Source of the DNA: an uncultured Eubacteriales bacterium
GTDB lineage: Bacteria; Bacillota; Clostridia; Christensenellales; QALW01
NCBI GenBank assembly: GCA_900547955.1
Contig: URIR01000018.1
Location: 1 to 35,442 of the forward strand
DNA: 35,442 nt
Reading direction: 5' to 3'
Shown piece by piece: positions 23,800 through 32,132 of this stretch. Each line of letters starts with the position of its first letter. The first letter of the stretch is position 1. A model generated the notes under the pieces. The model did no database searches and was not told where the DNA came from. It saw only the letters and a program-made list of their open reading frames with translations. A program made the translations under genes and the position numbers.

Positions 23800-26331
23800 C
23801 TATTTGGTCTCATACCAGCTTTTGCCCGCCTTAACCTCTACCTTTAAGGGCACCTTAAGCCGCACTACCTGCTCCATGCATTCCTTTAAAAGCCTGCCCG
23901 CCTCCTGCGCCTCATTCTCGGGCGCCTCTATTATCAATTCGTCGTGCACCTGCAAAATGAGCCTGGCTTTAAAATTTCCCCGGCTGAGCGCCTCCGCCGT
24001 TTTAACCATAGCCGCCTTTATTATATCGGCCGCGCTCCCCTGAACAGGCATATTCATAGCAGCGCGCTCCCCGAAGGTGCGCGTATTGTAATTGGAGGAG
24101 GTCAATTCGGGCATGGGACGGCGGCGGCCCATAATGGTCTGCGCGTAGCCCTTTTCCCTGGCCGCGCTTACGCAGCCGTCCATATATTCCCTTATCCTAG
24201 GATAGCTCCTGAAATATTCCTCTATATATTCCCCAGCCTGTTTCCGGCTCACCCCGATATTGGAGGCCAGCCCGAAATCGCTTATGCCGTAAATTATGCC
24301 GAAATTAACCGCCTTAGCCGCCCGGCGCATCTGCGCGTCCACCTCGTTGGCCGGCACGTTAAACACCCTGGCGGCCGTGCTGGTATGAATATCCTCATCC
24401 TCATTAAAGGCCTGAATAAGGTGCTCGTCTCCCGAAAGATGGGCAAGCACGCGCAGCTCTATCTGAGAATAGTCCCCGTCTAAAAGCACGCAGCCCTCGG
24501 CGGGAATAAAGGCCCGGCGGATATTTCTCCCCTCGTCCGTGCGCACGGGAATATTCTGGAGATTGGGCTCCGCGCTTGAAATACGGCCTGTTGCGGTAAC
24601 CGTCTGCTTAAAGGTGGTGTGTATTCTCCCGCCCGGCTGTATAAGAGCCAGCAGGCCGTCGGTATAGGTGCTCTTTATCTTTTGTATCTGTCTGTATTCC
24701 ATTATCAAGGGAATAATCTCATGCTGCTCGCGCAGATTTTCCAGTACGTCTATATCGGTTGAATAGCCCGTCTTGGTCTTGCGGCCGTGAGGCAAGCCCA
24801 GCTTTTCAAAGAGCACGCTGCCTAACTGCTTAGTGCTGTTTATATTAAAGCTTTCTCCCGCAAGCTCAAAAATTCGGGCGCTGAGAGAATTTAAGCGGGC
24901 CGCATACTGCACGCTCAGCTCCCTGAGCGCCTCAGCGTCCGCCTTAAAGCCCGTCAGCTCCATATCAAAAAGCACCCTCAGCAGAGGCAGCTCTATATCC
25001 TGGTAAAGCGCCCAAAGGCCGTCCCGCTCCAAACGGACGGACATATCCTCAAAGGCCCTCCAGACGGCGCACGCCGTTGAATGGGAATATTTTTCGCACA
25101 GAGTCTCTATGGAATAATCACTTTTTAGAGGCTCCAAAAGATACCAGGCTAAAACAACGTCGTCATACTGAGCGGGAGGCGGACAATTACAGTCGTTAAG
25201 GGCATGCATAAGCGCTTTAACGTCAAAGCCTATAAGCCTGCGCTCCTTAAGCAGGGCCGACAGGCTCTTAAAGGCCTCATCCTGGCTGCATCCCTCGTCC
25301 AGCAGGCCGTCGCACACCTTTATATAATATTCCTTTTCTCCGTCGTCGGTTATATGCAGCCCGCCCGTCTGTCCCGCGCTCCAATATACGGCTATCCTTT
25401 CGCCCAGCCGGGGAAGCTGCTCTAATTCCAGCTCTATTATCTCGGCCGGCTTATTTTCAGTAATTTCATCCTCGGCCGGCGGCAGCTTTTTTAAAAGGGA
25501 TTTAAATTCCAGCCGGGTAAAAAGCGCGCGCAGAGTTCTGTCCTCCGCCCTGCTGTATTTAAACTGCTCCATACCGCCCTGAACGGGCGCATGCCTGTCT
25601 ATAGCGGCCAGGCTCCGGCTTAAAATGGCGCTGTCCCGCCCGGCTTCCAGCTTTTCAAAGAGCTTTCCCTTTATCTCATGGATATGCGTAAAAATATTAT
25701 CCACCGTTTTATATTCGTTCAGCAGCTTAAGAGCAGTCTTTTCCCCTATGCCGGGCACGCCGGGAATATTATCCGAGGAATCTCCCATCAGCGCCTTAAG
25801 CTCTATAATCTGTTCTGGCTCCAGCCCCATTTTCTCCTTCAAATAATCAGGCGTATAGGTCTCCAATTCGCTTATGCCCTTTTTCGTGAGATAAACTGTG
25901 GTTTTATCCGAAACAAGCTGCAAAACGTCCCTGTCCCCCGAAAGCACGCAGCATTCCAGGCCCGCAAGCTCCCCCGATAAGGAGAGGGTGCCCAAAAGGT
26001 CGTCCGCCTCAAAGCCGGGCATCTCGATGAAGGGAATATTAATTTCCTCCAGCGCGCTCTTAAGCAGGGGAAACTGCGGAATAAGCTCGTCGGGCATGGG
26101 CTTGCGCCCCGCCTTATACTCGGTAAACTGCTTATGCCTGAAGGTAGGCTCCTTACGGTCAAAGGCCACAGCCGCGTATTCAGGCTTCAGCCTATCCAGC
26201 ATGCTGAACAGCATATTGAAAAAGCCGTAAACGGCGTTTGTATATTCTCCCGACGCCGTGCTGAGCACAGGCAGCGCGTAAAACGCCCTGTTTAAAAGGG
26301 AATTACCGTCCACCAGCAAAAATTTTTCCAT
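23800..26331 (-). CDS. polA: DNA polymerase I
   Basis: An 843-residue Pol I for Okazaki fragment maturation and repair. The N-terminal 5'-3' exonuclease (about 1-290) has VDGNSLLNRAFYAL, AVAFD, EADDLLG, GDRDVLQLV and GDSSDNIPGVPGIGEKTA. The middle domain (about 300-470) is a 3'-5' exonuclease fold without the metal-binding DxE motif, so proofreading is probably lost, as in many Firmicutes. The polymerase domain holds motif A DYSQIELR (about 620), motif B region RRAAKAVNFGIIYG and motif C QVHDE (about 795). AAGGAG precedes the ATG. Confidence 0.96.
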   Translation of the reverse strand: MEKFLLVDGNSLLNRAFYALPVLSTASGEYTNAVYGFFNMLFSMLDRLKPEYAAVAFDRKEPTFRHKQFTEYKAGRKPMPDELIPQFPLLKSALEEINIPFIEMPGFEADDLLGTLSLSGELAGLECCVLSGDRDVLQLVSDKTTVYLTKKGISELETYTPDYLKEKMGLEPEQIIELKALMGDSSDNIPGVPGIGEKTALKLLNEYKTVDNIFTHIHEIKGKLFEKLEAGRDSAILSRSLAAIDRHAPVQGGMEQFKYSRAEDRTLRALFTRLEFKSLLKKLPPAEDEITENKPAEIIELELEQLPRLGERIAVYWSAGQTGGLHITDDGEKEYYIKVCDGLLDEGCSQDEAFKSLSALLKERRLIGFDVKALMHALNDCNCPPPAQYDDVVLAWYLLEPLKSDYSIETLCEKYSHSTACAVWRAFEDMSVRLERDGLWALYQDIELPLLRVLFDMELTGFKADAEALRELSVQYAARLNSLSARIFELAGESFNINSTKQLGSVLFEKLGLPHGRKTKTGYSTDIDVLENLREQHEIIPLIMEYRQIQKIKSTYTDGLLALIQPGGRIHTTFKQTVTATGRISSAEPNLQNIPVRTDEGRNIRRAFIPAEGCVLLDGDYSQIELRVLAHLSGDEHLIQAFNEDEDIHTSTAARVFNVPANEVDAQMRRAAKAVNFGIIYGISDFGLASNIGVSRKQAGEYIEEYFRSYPRIREYMDGCVSAAREKGYAQTIMGRRRPMPELTSSNYNTRTFGERAAMNMPVQGSAADIIKAAMVKTAEALSRGNFKARLILQVHDELIIEAPENEAQEAGRLLKECMEQVVRLKVPLKVEVKAGKSWYETK

Positions 26332-26364
26332 TTAAAACTCCTTAAGCAAATTAGATGCTAATTT

Positions 26365-26393
26365 ATTATAGCATAAATCTCTGAACATTCCAT
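26365..26393 (-). promoter_or_regulatory. Possible polA promoter
   Basis: A perfect TATAAT on the minus strand (26365-26370) lies about 35 bases before the polA ATG. The -35 candidate is poor, so confidence rests on the -10 box and position. Confidence 0.4.
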
Positions 26394-26479
26394 TACTTTT
26401 ATATAACAAATTAATTGCCCCGGTGCACGGCTTAATTTAAATAAAAAAGCCCGCGCCGGCCATTATTCAAAAAAAGATA

Positions 26480-26508
26480 TTGCGTACATAAGATTTTTAT
26501 GCTATTAT
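26480..26508 (+). promoter_or_regulatory. Possible promoter of tRNA-Leu
   Basis: TTGCGT (26480-26485), 17 bp, TATTAT (26503-26508) about 100 bp upstream of the tRNA. It would need a processed leader. Confidence 0.4.
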
Positions 26509-26609
26509 ACAATAGATGCATATAAGAGATTTTCGCAGCATCGGAAATATTTTTAGCCGTGCCGCCTGTTATTTAATACTATCTCTTCTATGCTTAAAAT
26601 AATATACGA

Positions 26610-26696
26610 GCCGGTGTGATGGAATTGGCAGACGTGACGGACTCAAAATCCGTTGATGGCGACATCGTGTGGGTTCGAGTCCCACCACCGGCACCA
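26610..26696 (+). tRNA. tRNA-Leu (anticodon CAA)
   Basis: The acceptor stem GCCGGTG (26610-26616) pairs with CACCGGC (26686-26692). A73 and an encoded CCA follow. The anticodon stem ACGGA/TCCGT holds the loop CTCAAAA, giving anticodon CAA. A long variable arm (GATGGCGACATCGT) marks a class II tRNA, and GGTTCGAGTCC is the T arm. It reads UUG codons. Confidence 0.97.
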
Positions 26697-26699
26697 ATA

Positions 26700-26743
26700 A
26701 AAGCACTCTTTATATCTAATTAGATAAAAGAGTGCTTTTGTCA
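26700..26743 (+). terminator. Terminator after tRNA-Leu
   Basis: AAAAGCACTCTTT (26700-26712) pairs with AAAGAGTGCTTTT (26728-26740), with an inner palindrome TATCTAATTAGATA. The 3' arm ends in TTTT. It begins 4 bases after the CCA end. Confidence 0.85.
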
Positions 26744-26800
26744 AATTAAATATTTTCATAAGCACAACAGCTTTAACTCAAACATATTTCTATATTGCTG

Positions 26801-27004
26801 TTAATTTTTCCTTGTAGGCTTTACATTTAAATCCGGTTGAATGCCTCCGCCGATGTCATCATGCTCTTTCTCAAATTTTTGTATATTTTCTCTTATCAAA
26901 ACAAGGATGTGGCTGTTTACCGATCTACCCTCATAATCAGCAATAAATGCTAGCTTTTCTAACATTTCTTTTTCGATTCTAATAGAAACGCTTTTAATTG
27001 CCAT
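26801..27004 (-). CDS. Ribbon-helix-helix DNA-binding protein (Arc-like)
   Basis: A 67-residue protein. The N-terminal strand and two helices read KSVSIRIEKEMLEKLAFIADYEGRS...HILVLIRENI, matching the Arc/MetJ ribbon-helix-helix family that binds operators as dimers. Its tail is polar and likely disordered. ATG at 27004 is used (GGTGA upstream) instead of a TTG at 27022. It is divergent from the SLOG gene across about 110 bp that holds a palindrome, so it probably represses itself and perhaps its neighbour. The gene is much richer in AT than the surroundings, which suggests transfer. No toxin gene is visible beside it. Confidence 0.75.
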   Translation of the reverse strand: MAIKSVSIRIEKEMLEKLAFIADYEGRSVNSHILVLIRENIQKFEKEHDDIGGGIQPDLNVKPTRKN

Positions 27005-27020
27005 AAAATCACCGTTAAAC

Positions 27021-27037
27021 AAACATATTGTATGTTT
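27021..27037. promoter_or_regulatory. Palindromic operator candidate for the RHH regulator
   Basis: AAACATA-TTG-TATGTTT is a perfect 7-bp inverted repeat 16 bases upstream of the RHH start codon, where autorepression would be effective. On the plus strand a TATAAT at 27058-27063 is the likely -10 of the SLOG gene. Confidence 0.5.
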
Positions 27038-27113
27038 ATTTTATAGCTATTATGCGTTATAATGTTTAAAATGAATATACTGTATATCTACAAAATTTGA
27101 AAGGAAATAATAT

Positions 27114-27458
27114 ATGAGAGTCGCTGTAATTGGGTCAAGAAGTATAAAAATTAAAAATTTAGAACATTTTTTACCCGATGATACCACCGAAATTATTTCT
27201 GGAGGTGCAACAGGAGTAGACACATCTGCAAGAGAATATGCTTTAATTAATGGATTAAAATTTAAAGAATTTTTACCCGACTATTCACGTTATGGCCGTG
27301 CCGCCCCTTTAAAGCGAAATATAACCATTATCGAAAATTCTGACTTAGTATTAGCATTTTGGGATGGAATTTCACACGGTACTAAATATGTAATTGAACA
27401 ATGCAAAAAACGTAATATTCCAGTTAAGGTTATAATGATTAAAAACGCATTACAATAA
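27114..27458 (+). CDS. SLOG-family nucleotide-binding protein (DUF2493/YspA-like)
   Basis: A 114-residue single-domain protein with the Rossmann-like SLOG fold related to DprA and lysine-decarboxylase-like (LOG) proteins. The N-terminal strand is MRVAVIGSRS. The nucleotide-binding glycines are in IISGGATGVDTSAREYA. RYGRAAPLKRN and the C-terminal DLVLAFWDGISHGT are typical of the DUF2493/YspA group. Such proteins are thought to bind nucleotides or ADP-ribose derivatives and often occur in mobile or defence-linked regions. AAAGGA sits before the ATG. AT-rich codon use matches the neighbouring RHH gene, not the rest of the window. Ligand and role are unknown. Confidence 0.8.
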   Translation: MRVAVIGSRSIKIKNLEHFLPDDTTEIISGGATGVDTSAREYALINGLKFKEFLPDYSRYGRAAPLKRNITIIENSDLVLAFWDGISHGTKYVIEQCKKRNIPVKVIMIKNALQ

Positions 27459-27461
27459 ATA

Positions 27462-27598
27462 AAGCCGTAGCGGGGCGCAGAGAAAAAGGCCGCGGCGCGT
27501 TTGCGGCCGCAGGCCGCCAGCCGGGCCGAAGGCCCGGCCAGGCAGGCTCCGCCTGCCAAACGCGCCGCGGCCTTTTTCTCTGCGCCCCGCCACGGCTT
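27462..27598. repeat. Cloverleaf element 3 (41-bp outer stem, three inner hairpins)
   Basis: Outer arms 27462-27502 and 27558-27598 pair over 41 bp with a single mismatch (A27469, C27591). Inner hairpins: 27503-27517 (6 bp, GCA), 27520-27538 (8 bp, GAA) and 27541-27557 (7 bp, TCC). Its right end overlaps the stop codon of the ABC exporter gene and its left end is 4 bp from the SLOG stop, so it fills the whole convergent gap. Confidence 0.87.
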
Positions 27599-29507
27599 AA
27601 TCCAATTCCAGCGCGCCGGTATAAAGCTGATAATAGGTGCCCTTAAGCTTAATAAGGTCCTCATGAGTACCCCGCTCTATAATGCGGCCGTGGTCCAAAA
27701 CCATAATCGCGTCGGCGTTCTGCACAGTCGAAAGCCTGTGAGCGATAACAAAGGTGGTGCGGCCCGACATAAGCGCGTCCATACCTCTTTGCACTATAGC
27801 CTCGGTATGCGTGTCAATAGAGCTGGTGGCTTCGTCCAGTATCATTACCGGCGGGTCGGCCACAGCCGCGCGGGCTATAGCCAGCAGCTGGCGCTGTCCC
27901 TGGCTTAAATTGGCGCCGTTGCCCGTAAGCATGGTGTCGTAGCCCTGGGGCAGTCGGCGGATAAAGTCGTCCGCTCCGGCCAGCTCGGCCGCATTAATGC
28001 ATTCCTCGTCGTCCGCCTCCAGATTGCCATAGCGGATATTCTCCATAACCGTACCCGTAAAGAGATTGGTGTCCTGAAGCACTATCCCCAGGCTGCGGCG
28101 CAAATCCGCCTTCTTTATCTTATTGATATTTATATCGTCATATCGTATCTTACCGTCCGCAATATCGTAAAAGCGGTTTATAAGATTGGTAATGGTGGTC
28201 TTGCCCGCGCCGGTAGAGCCGACAAAGGCCACCTTCTGGCCGGGCTTAGCATAAAGAGTGACGTTATGCAGCACGGTTTTGCCCGGCTCGTAGGCAAAAT
28301 CCACGTCGTAGAAGCGAACGTCCCCCTGCAGGCGGGTATAGGTTACCGTACCGTCGTGATGAGGATGCTTCCAGGCCCAAATGTTAGTGCGCTCGGAGCA
28401 TTCCTCCAAGGAGCCGTCCTCCTTCTGCCGGGCGTTGACTAAGGTTACATAGCCGCTGTCCGCTTCGGGCTCCTCGTCCAGCAATGAAAAGATGCGGTGC
28501 GCGCCCGCCATACCCATAACCACCATATTGACCTGGTTGGACACCTGGCCTATGGCGCCGGCAAACTGCTTGGTCATATTCAAAAAGGGCACGACTATGC
28601 TTATGCTCAGGGCCAGCCCCGATATGCTCAGATTGGGAGCGCCCGCCAGGAGCAGGCTGCCGCCCACCAAAGCCACTATAACGTACATTACGTTGCCTAT
28701 ATTCCCCAGCAGGGGCATTAATATATTGGCGTAGCGGTTGGCCTTTTCAGAATTTTCAAATAATTCGTCGTTTACCTTGTCAAAATCCTGCTTGACCCCT
28801 TTTTCATGGCAGAATACCTTAATCACCTTCTGGCCGTTCATCATTTCCTCCATAAAGCCCTCGGTACGAGCTATGGTTACCTGCTGCTTTAAAAAGTAGC
28901 GGGAGGAGCGGCCGCTGACGTAGCGGGCGATAATGGTCATAATCACTACGCCGCAGACTACCACCAGCGCCAGCCAGAGGCTGTAATAGAGCATTATGCC
29001 GAATACGCTCAGCAGAGTTACGGCCGAGATAAGCAATTGAGGCAGGCTCTGGCTTATCATCTGGCGCAGCGTATCTATGTCGTTAGTATAAAAGCTCATG
29101 ATATCCCCGTGATTATGGGTATCAAAATAGCGTATGGGCAAATCCTGCATATGGTCGAACATTTTCTTGCGCATTTTAGCCAGCACGCCCTGAGTGATAA
29201 CCGCCATAAGCTGGGTATAGAGCACTCCCGCGAGCAGGCTTATAAGATACAGCGCTATTAATATGCCCAGCAGGGAAAAGATGCGTCCCGAAGCGCTGGC
29301 CCAGTCGCCCGAACGGAAGGTTTCCTCCACTACGGCTATTGCGTTCTGCATAAAGACCGAAGGCACCGAGCTGACCACAGCGTTAATGAGAATACAAACT
29401 ATGGTCACGGGCAGCAGCACCGGATAAAACTTAAAAACCGTGCGTATCAAACGTCTGAGCACTCCCTTAGGCGCGCGCGGACGGCCTTTGGCATTTTGAT
29501 TAGGCAT
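27597..29507 (-). CDS. ABC exporter half-transporter, subunit with intact ATP site motifs
   Basis: A 636-residue fused membrane and ATPase subunit of a type IV (MsbA-like) exporter. Six helices span about 20-330. A roughly 80-residue linker with the sequence TNIWAWKHPHHDG joins to the nucleotide-binding domain, as in several Firmicute heterodimeric exporters. Walker A is GSTGAGKTT (about 430), signature LSQGQRQ, Walker B VMILDEATSS, switch His in VIAHRLST. All are canonical. ATG at 29507 has GGGGGGTGAG upstream and overlaps the preceding exporter gene by 8 bp; upstream starts in frame lie inside that gene. It pairs with that gene product to form the exporter. Multidrug efflux is the usual role; substrate unknown. 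Confidence 0.92.
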   Translation of the reverse strand: MPNQNAKGRPRAPKGVLRRLIRTVFKFYPVLLPVTIVCILINAVVSSVPSVFMQNAIAVVEETFRSGDWASASGRIFSLLGILIALYLISLLAGVLYTQLMAVITQGVLAKMRKKMFDHMQDLPIRYFDTHNHGDIMSFYTNDIDTLRQMISQSLPQLLISAVTLLSVFGIMLYYSLWLALVVVCGVVIMTIIARYVSGRSSRYFLKQQVTIARTEGFMEEMMNGQKVIKVFCHEKGVKQDFDKVNDELFENSEKANRYANILMPLLGNIGNVMYVIVALVGGSLLLAGAPNLSISGLALSISIVVPFLNMTKQFAGAIGQVSNQVNMVVMGMAGAHRIFSLLDEEPEADSGYVTLVNARQKEDGSLEECSERTNIWAWKHPHHDGTVTYTRLQGDVRFYDVDFAYEPGKTVLHNVTLYAKPGQKVAFVGSTGAGKTTITNLINRFYDIADGKIRYDDININKIKKADLRRSLGIVLQDTNLFTGTVMENIRYGNLEADDEECINAAELAGADDFIRRLPQGYDTMLTGNGANLSQGQRQLLAIARAAVADPPVMILDEATSSIDTHTEAIVQRGMDALMSGRTTFVIAHRLSTVQNADAIMVLDHGRIIERGTHEDLIKLKGTYYQLYTGALELD

Positions 29508-31245
29508 TCTGCTCACCCCCCGCTCTGTTCTGAGAATTGTATATCTCCCGGTAAACCGGGCTGGATTGCATAAGCTCCTCATGAGTGCCTACCGCGTCTA
29601 TGCGGCCCCCCTCCATAAGGATTATGCGGTCGGCGTCCTGCACGCTGGCCACGCGCTGGGCTATGATTATCTTGGTGGTTTCAGGTATAAATTCGCGGAA
29701 GCCCTTGCGTATAAGCGCGTCGGTACGGGTATCCACAGCGCTTGTGGAATCGTCCAGAATAAGTATCTTGGGCTTTTTCAGCAGAGCGCGGGCTATACAC
29801 AGGCGCTGCTTCTGTCCGCCCGAAACGTTGGCGCCGCCCTGCTCAATCCAGGTATCGTATTTCTGGGGGAACTGCTGGATAAATTCGTCCGCCTGAGCAA
29901 GACGGCAGGCCTCCTGCATTTCCTCGTCGGTAGCGTTGGGATTGCCCCAGCGCAGATTATCCTTAATTGTGCCTGAAAACAGCACGTTTTTCTGCAGCAC
30001 TACGGCCACCTGGTTGCGCAGGGCTTCCAGGTCGTATTCGCGCACATCCACTCCTCCAACCTTAACGCTGCCCTGGCTCACATCGTAAAGCCGTGGAATC
30101 AGCTGAATAAGAGAGGATTTAGAAGAACCGGTACCGCCCAGAATGCCTATAACCTCGCCTGACTTTATGTGCAGATTAATATCCGCCAGAGCCATGCGAT
30201 CGGCCTTCTGAGAATATTTAAAGCTTACGCCGTCAAAATCCACCGAACCGTCCGCAACCTGCGTGCGGGCGTTTTCAGGGCTTTCAAGCGCGCTCTTTTC
30301 ATTCAGCACCTCTACGATACGCTCGGCCGATTCGGCGGACATGGTAATCATTACAAACACCATGGAGAGCATCATAAGGCTCATAAGTATCTGGAAGCTG
30401 TATGTAAGCATGGAGGACATCTGACCAACATTCAAATCCATGCCCTGGCTGGTTATTACCACATAAGAGCCATAGGAGAGCACAAACACCATTCCCGCAT
30501 AAATGCAGAACTGCATCAAGGGGTTGTTAATAGCCAGTATGCGCTCGGCGCGCGTAAAATCCCTCTGGACGTTTTCCGCCGCGGCCCCGAACTTCTTTTT
30601 TTCATAGCCCTCGCGCACATAGGATTTAACCACGCGCATAGCCTGAACATTTTCCTGAACCGAGTCGTTAAGCGCATCGTATTTCCTGAAAACACGACGG
30701 AACAGCGGCATAACCGCGCGTATGACCAAGAATAAGCCGAAGCCCAGGATGGGAATAGTCACTAAAAATATAAGCGCCAGCCTTCCGCCCATGGCAAAGC
30801 CCATCACAAAGGAGAATATCAGCATTAAAGGACATCTGATAGCAATACGGATTATCATCATATACGCCATCTGAACATTGGTAATATCTGTTGTAAGCCG
30901 GGTAACCAAACTGGAAACTGAAAACTTATCAATATTTTCAAATGAATAATCCTGTATCTTATAGAACATATCCTTTCTCAGATTGCGCGCAAAGCCAGCC
31001 GAGGCCTTGGCGCAGGTCGCGCCCGCCGCGCCTCCGAAAATAAGCGAAATCACCGACATAATTATCAGCGCTACGCCGTATTTGACTATTACGTCCATGC
31101 CGCAGCCGTTCTGCATCTGATTTACCAGATTGGCAATTACAAAGGGTATTATACATTCCAGCACCACTTCTACAGTTACCAGCAGAGGGGTTAATATGGA
31201 AACCTTTTTATACTCGCGTATGCTGCGGGCCAAAGTTTTTATCAT
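29500..31245 (-). CDS. ABC exporter half-transporter, subunit with degenerate ATP site motifs
   Basis: A 581-residue exporter subunit, six helices then an ATPase domain. Walker A is GGTGSSKSS (Ser for Gly), Walker B ends ILDDSTSA (Asp in place of the catalytic Glu) and the switch residue is Gln in IIAQRVAS. Its signature VSGGQKQ is intact. This is the pattern of heterodimeric exporters such as TM287/288, LmrCD and BmrCD, where one composite site does not hydrolyse ATP. The ATG at 31245 has AGGAGG at workable spacing; an ATG at 31254 lies only 2 bases from it. It follows marR by about 130 bp and belongs to the same operon. Confidence 0.92.
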   Translation of the reverse strand: MIKTLARSIREYKKVSILTPLLVTVEVVLECIIPFVIANLVNQMQNGCGMDVIVKYGVALIIMSVISLIFGGAAGATCAKASAGFARNLRKDMFYKIQDYSFENIDKFSVSSLVTRLTTDITNVQMAYMMIIRIAIRCPLMLIFSFVMGFAMGGRLALIFLVTIPILGFGLFLVIRAVMPLFRRVFRKYDALNDSVQENVQAMRVVKSYVREGYEKKKFGAAAENVQRDFTRAERILAINNPLMQFCIYAGMVFVLSYGSYVVITSQGMDLNVGQMSSMLTYSFQILMSLMMLSMVFVMITMSAESAERIVEVLNEKSALESPENARTQVADGSVDFDGVSFKYSQKADRMALADINLHIKSGEVIGILGGTGSSKSSLIQLIPRLYDVSQGSVKVGGVDVREYDLEALRNQVAVVLQKNVLFSGTIKDNLRWGNPNATDEEMQEACRLAQADEFIQQFPQKYDTWIEQGGANVSGGQKQRLCIARALLKKPKILILDDSTSAVDTRTDALIRKGFREFIPETTKIIIAQRVASVQDADRIILMEGGRIDAVGTHEELMQSSPVYREIYNSQNRAGGEQNA

Positions 31246-31374
31246 ATATTGCATTCCTCCTTTTTATTTCCCTGTTAATTAAAGCCGGCGCACAGCCTTT
31301 GCAGGCAGCCTTTATTTAAACGTTCGGATACGCCGTCTTTTGTTCCGCCGCGAACATATTTTTTATGCGCGCCT

Positions 31375-31815
31375 TCAGCTTTCTTCCTCCCAGGCGTCCA
31401 AATTGCTCAGCATCTGCACGGCGGTCTCCTTAAAGAGCTGAATCTGGCCGCTGGATATTCCCCGCGTAAGCTGACGGTCTGTTTCGCGCAGGCATTGACA
31501 TACCCTTGCGTCCAGCTCCACAGCGCGCTGGGTGGGCACAAGGCTTTTCAGCCTGGCGTCATTTGAAACGCTCTCCCTGCGGATAATGCCGTTCTTTTCC
31601 AGCAGCTGGAGTATGCCTGTGGCCGTCGAGCGGCTAAGTCCGAAAACTCCCTCTATATCCCGCTGAAAAACGGGCTGCTCCTGATAATGGCTCAGGATAT
31701 AAAATATCACTCGGCTCTGAACGCCGGTAATGCCTATATCCTGCAATGTTGCATCCAGCCGCTTTTTCACCTTATGCGACAATATATTTATCAGCGCGCC
31801 GCAGTCCTTTTCCAC
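31375..31815 (-). CDS. MarR-family regulator of the ABC exporter operon
   Basis: A 146-residue winged helix-turn-helix protein. The DNA-binding part reads VFQRDIEGVFGLSRSTATGILQLLEKNGIIRR, with the wing ESVSNDARLKSLVPT, which matches MarR. Start is a GTG with AGGAG about 10 bases upstream. It is the first gene before two exporter genes on the same strand, the classic layout for a repressor released by a toxic ligand that the exporter then removes. A likely operator overlaps its start site. Confidence 0.88.
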   Translation of the reverse strand: MEKDCGALINILSHKVKKRLDATLQDIGITGVQSRVIFYILSHYQEQPVFQRDIEGVFGLSRSTATGILQLLEKNGIIRRESVSNDARLKSLVPTQRAVELDARVCQCLRETDRQLTRGISSGQIQLFKETAVQMLSNLDAWEEES

Positions 31816-31857
31816 CTAAGCCCAGCTCCTTTCAAAGTGCCTGACCCCGCATAAATT

Positions 31858-31871
31858 GTTCGGACACGAAC
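31858..31871. promoter_or_regulatory. MarR operator candidate
   Basis: GTTCG-GACA-CGAAC, a perfect 5-bp inverted repeat, immediately follows the -10 box of the marR promoter and would cover the transcription start. Confidence 0.5.
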
Positions 31872-31874
31872 TGT

Positions 31875-31903
31875 ATAGTACTCCTTTTCAGCCGTTATGT
31901 CAA
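31875..31903 (-). promoter_or_regulatory. Sigma-A promoter of the marR-exporter operon
   Basis: On the minus strand TTGACA (31898-31903), 17 bp, TACTAT (31875-31880). The start codon lies about 55 bases downstream. Confidence 0.7.
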
Positions 31904-31954
31904 GTAAAAAATATTATTTTTCTGCGCTAAAAATACCGCGCGGAACAAAAAAAA

Positions 31955-32050
31955 GGGGGCGGCAGCTTGGGCGGGCAGGGACCCCGCCCGCCTGGGCCGC
32001 GCTGCATGCAGCGCGGCCCCGCGGCCGAAGGCCGCCAAGCTGCCGCCCCC
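31955..32050. repeat. Cloverleaf element 4 (15-bp outer stem, three inner hairpins)
   Basis: Outer arms GGGGGCGGCAGCTTG (31955-31969) and its complement (32036-32050). Inner hairpins: 31971-31991 (6 bp plus partial pairing), 31994-32019 (26-nt perfect palindrome) and 32021-32035 (6 bp, GAA). It lies in a divergent gap, between the marR promoter and the VWA gene, so it cannot be a normal terminator for either. Confidence 0.82.
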
Positions 32051-32132
32051 CTGCCATGGCACTATTTAACAAAATCCAACATATACTAAATCAGGGCCAA
32101 GACCCTAAAAAACAAAAGGAGAGGCATTAATT

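Noticed and set aside
26697..27461. Direct repeat of the tRNA-Leu 3' end marking an integrated island
   Set aside because: I looked for a second copy of the T-arm/acceptor sequence up to element 3 and saw none, and there is no integrase, so classic tRNA-site integration is not supported.
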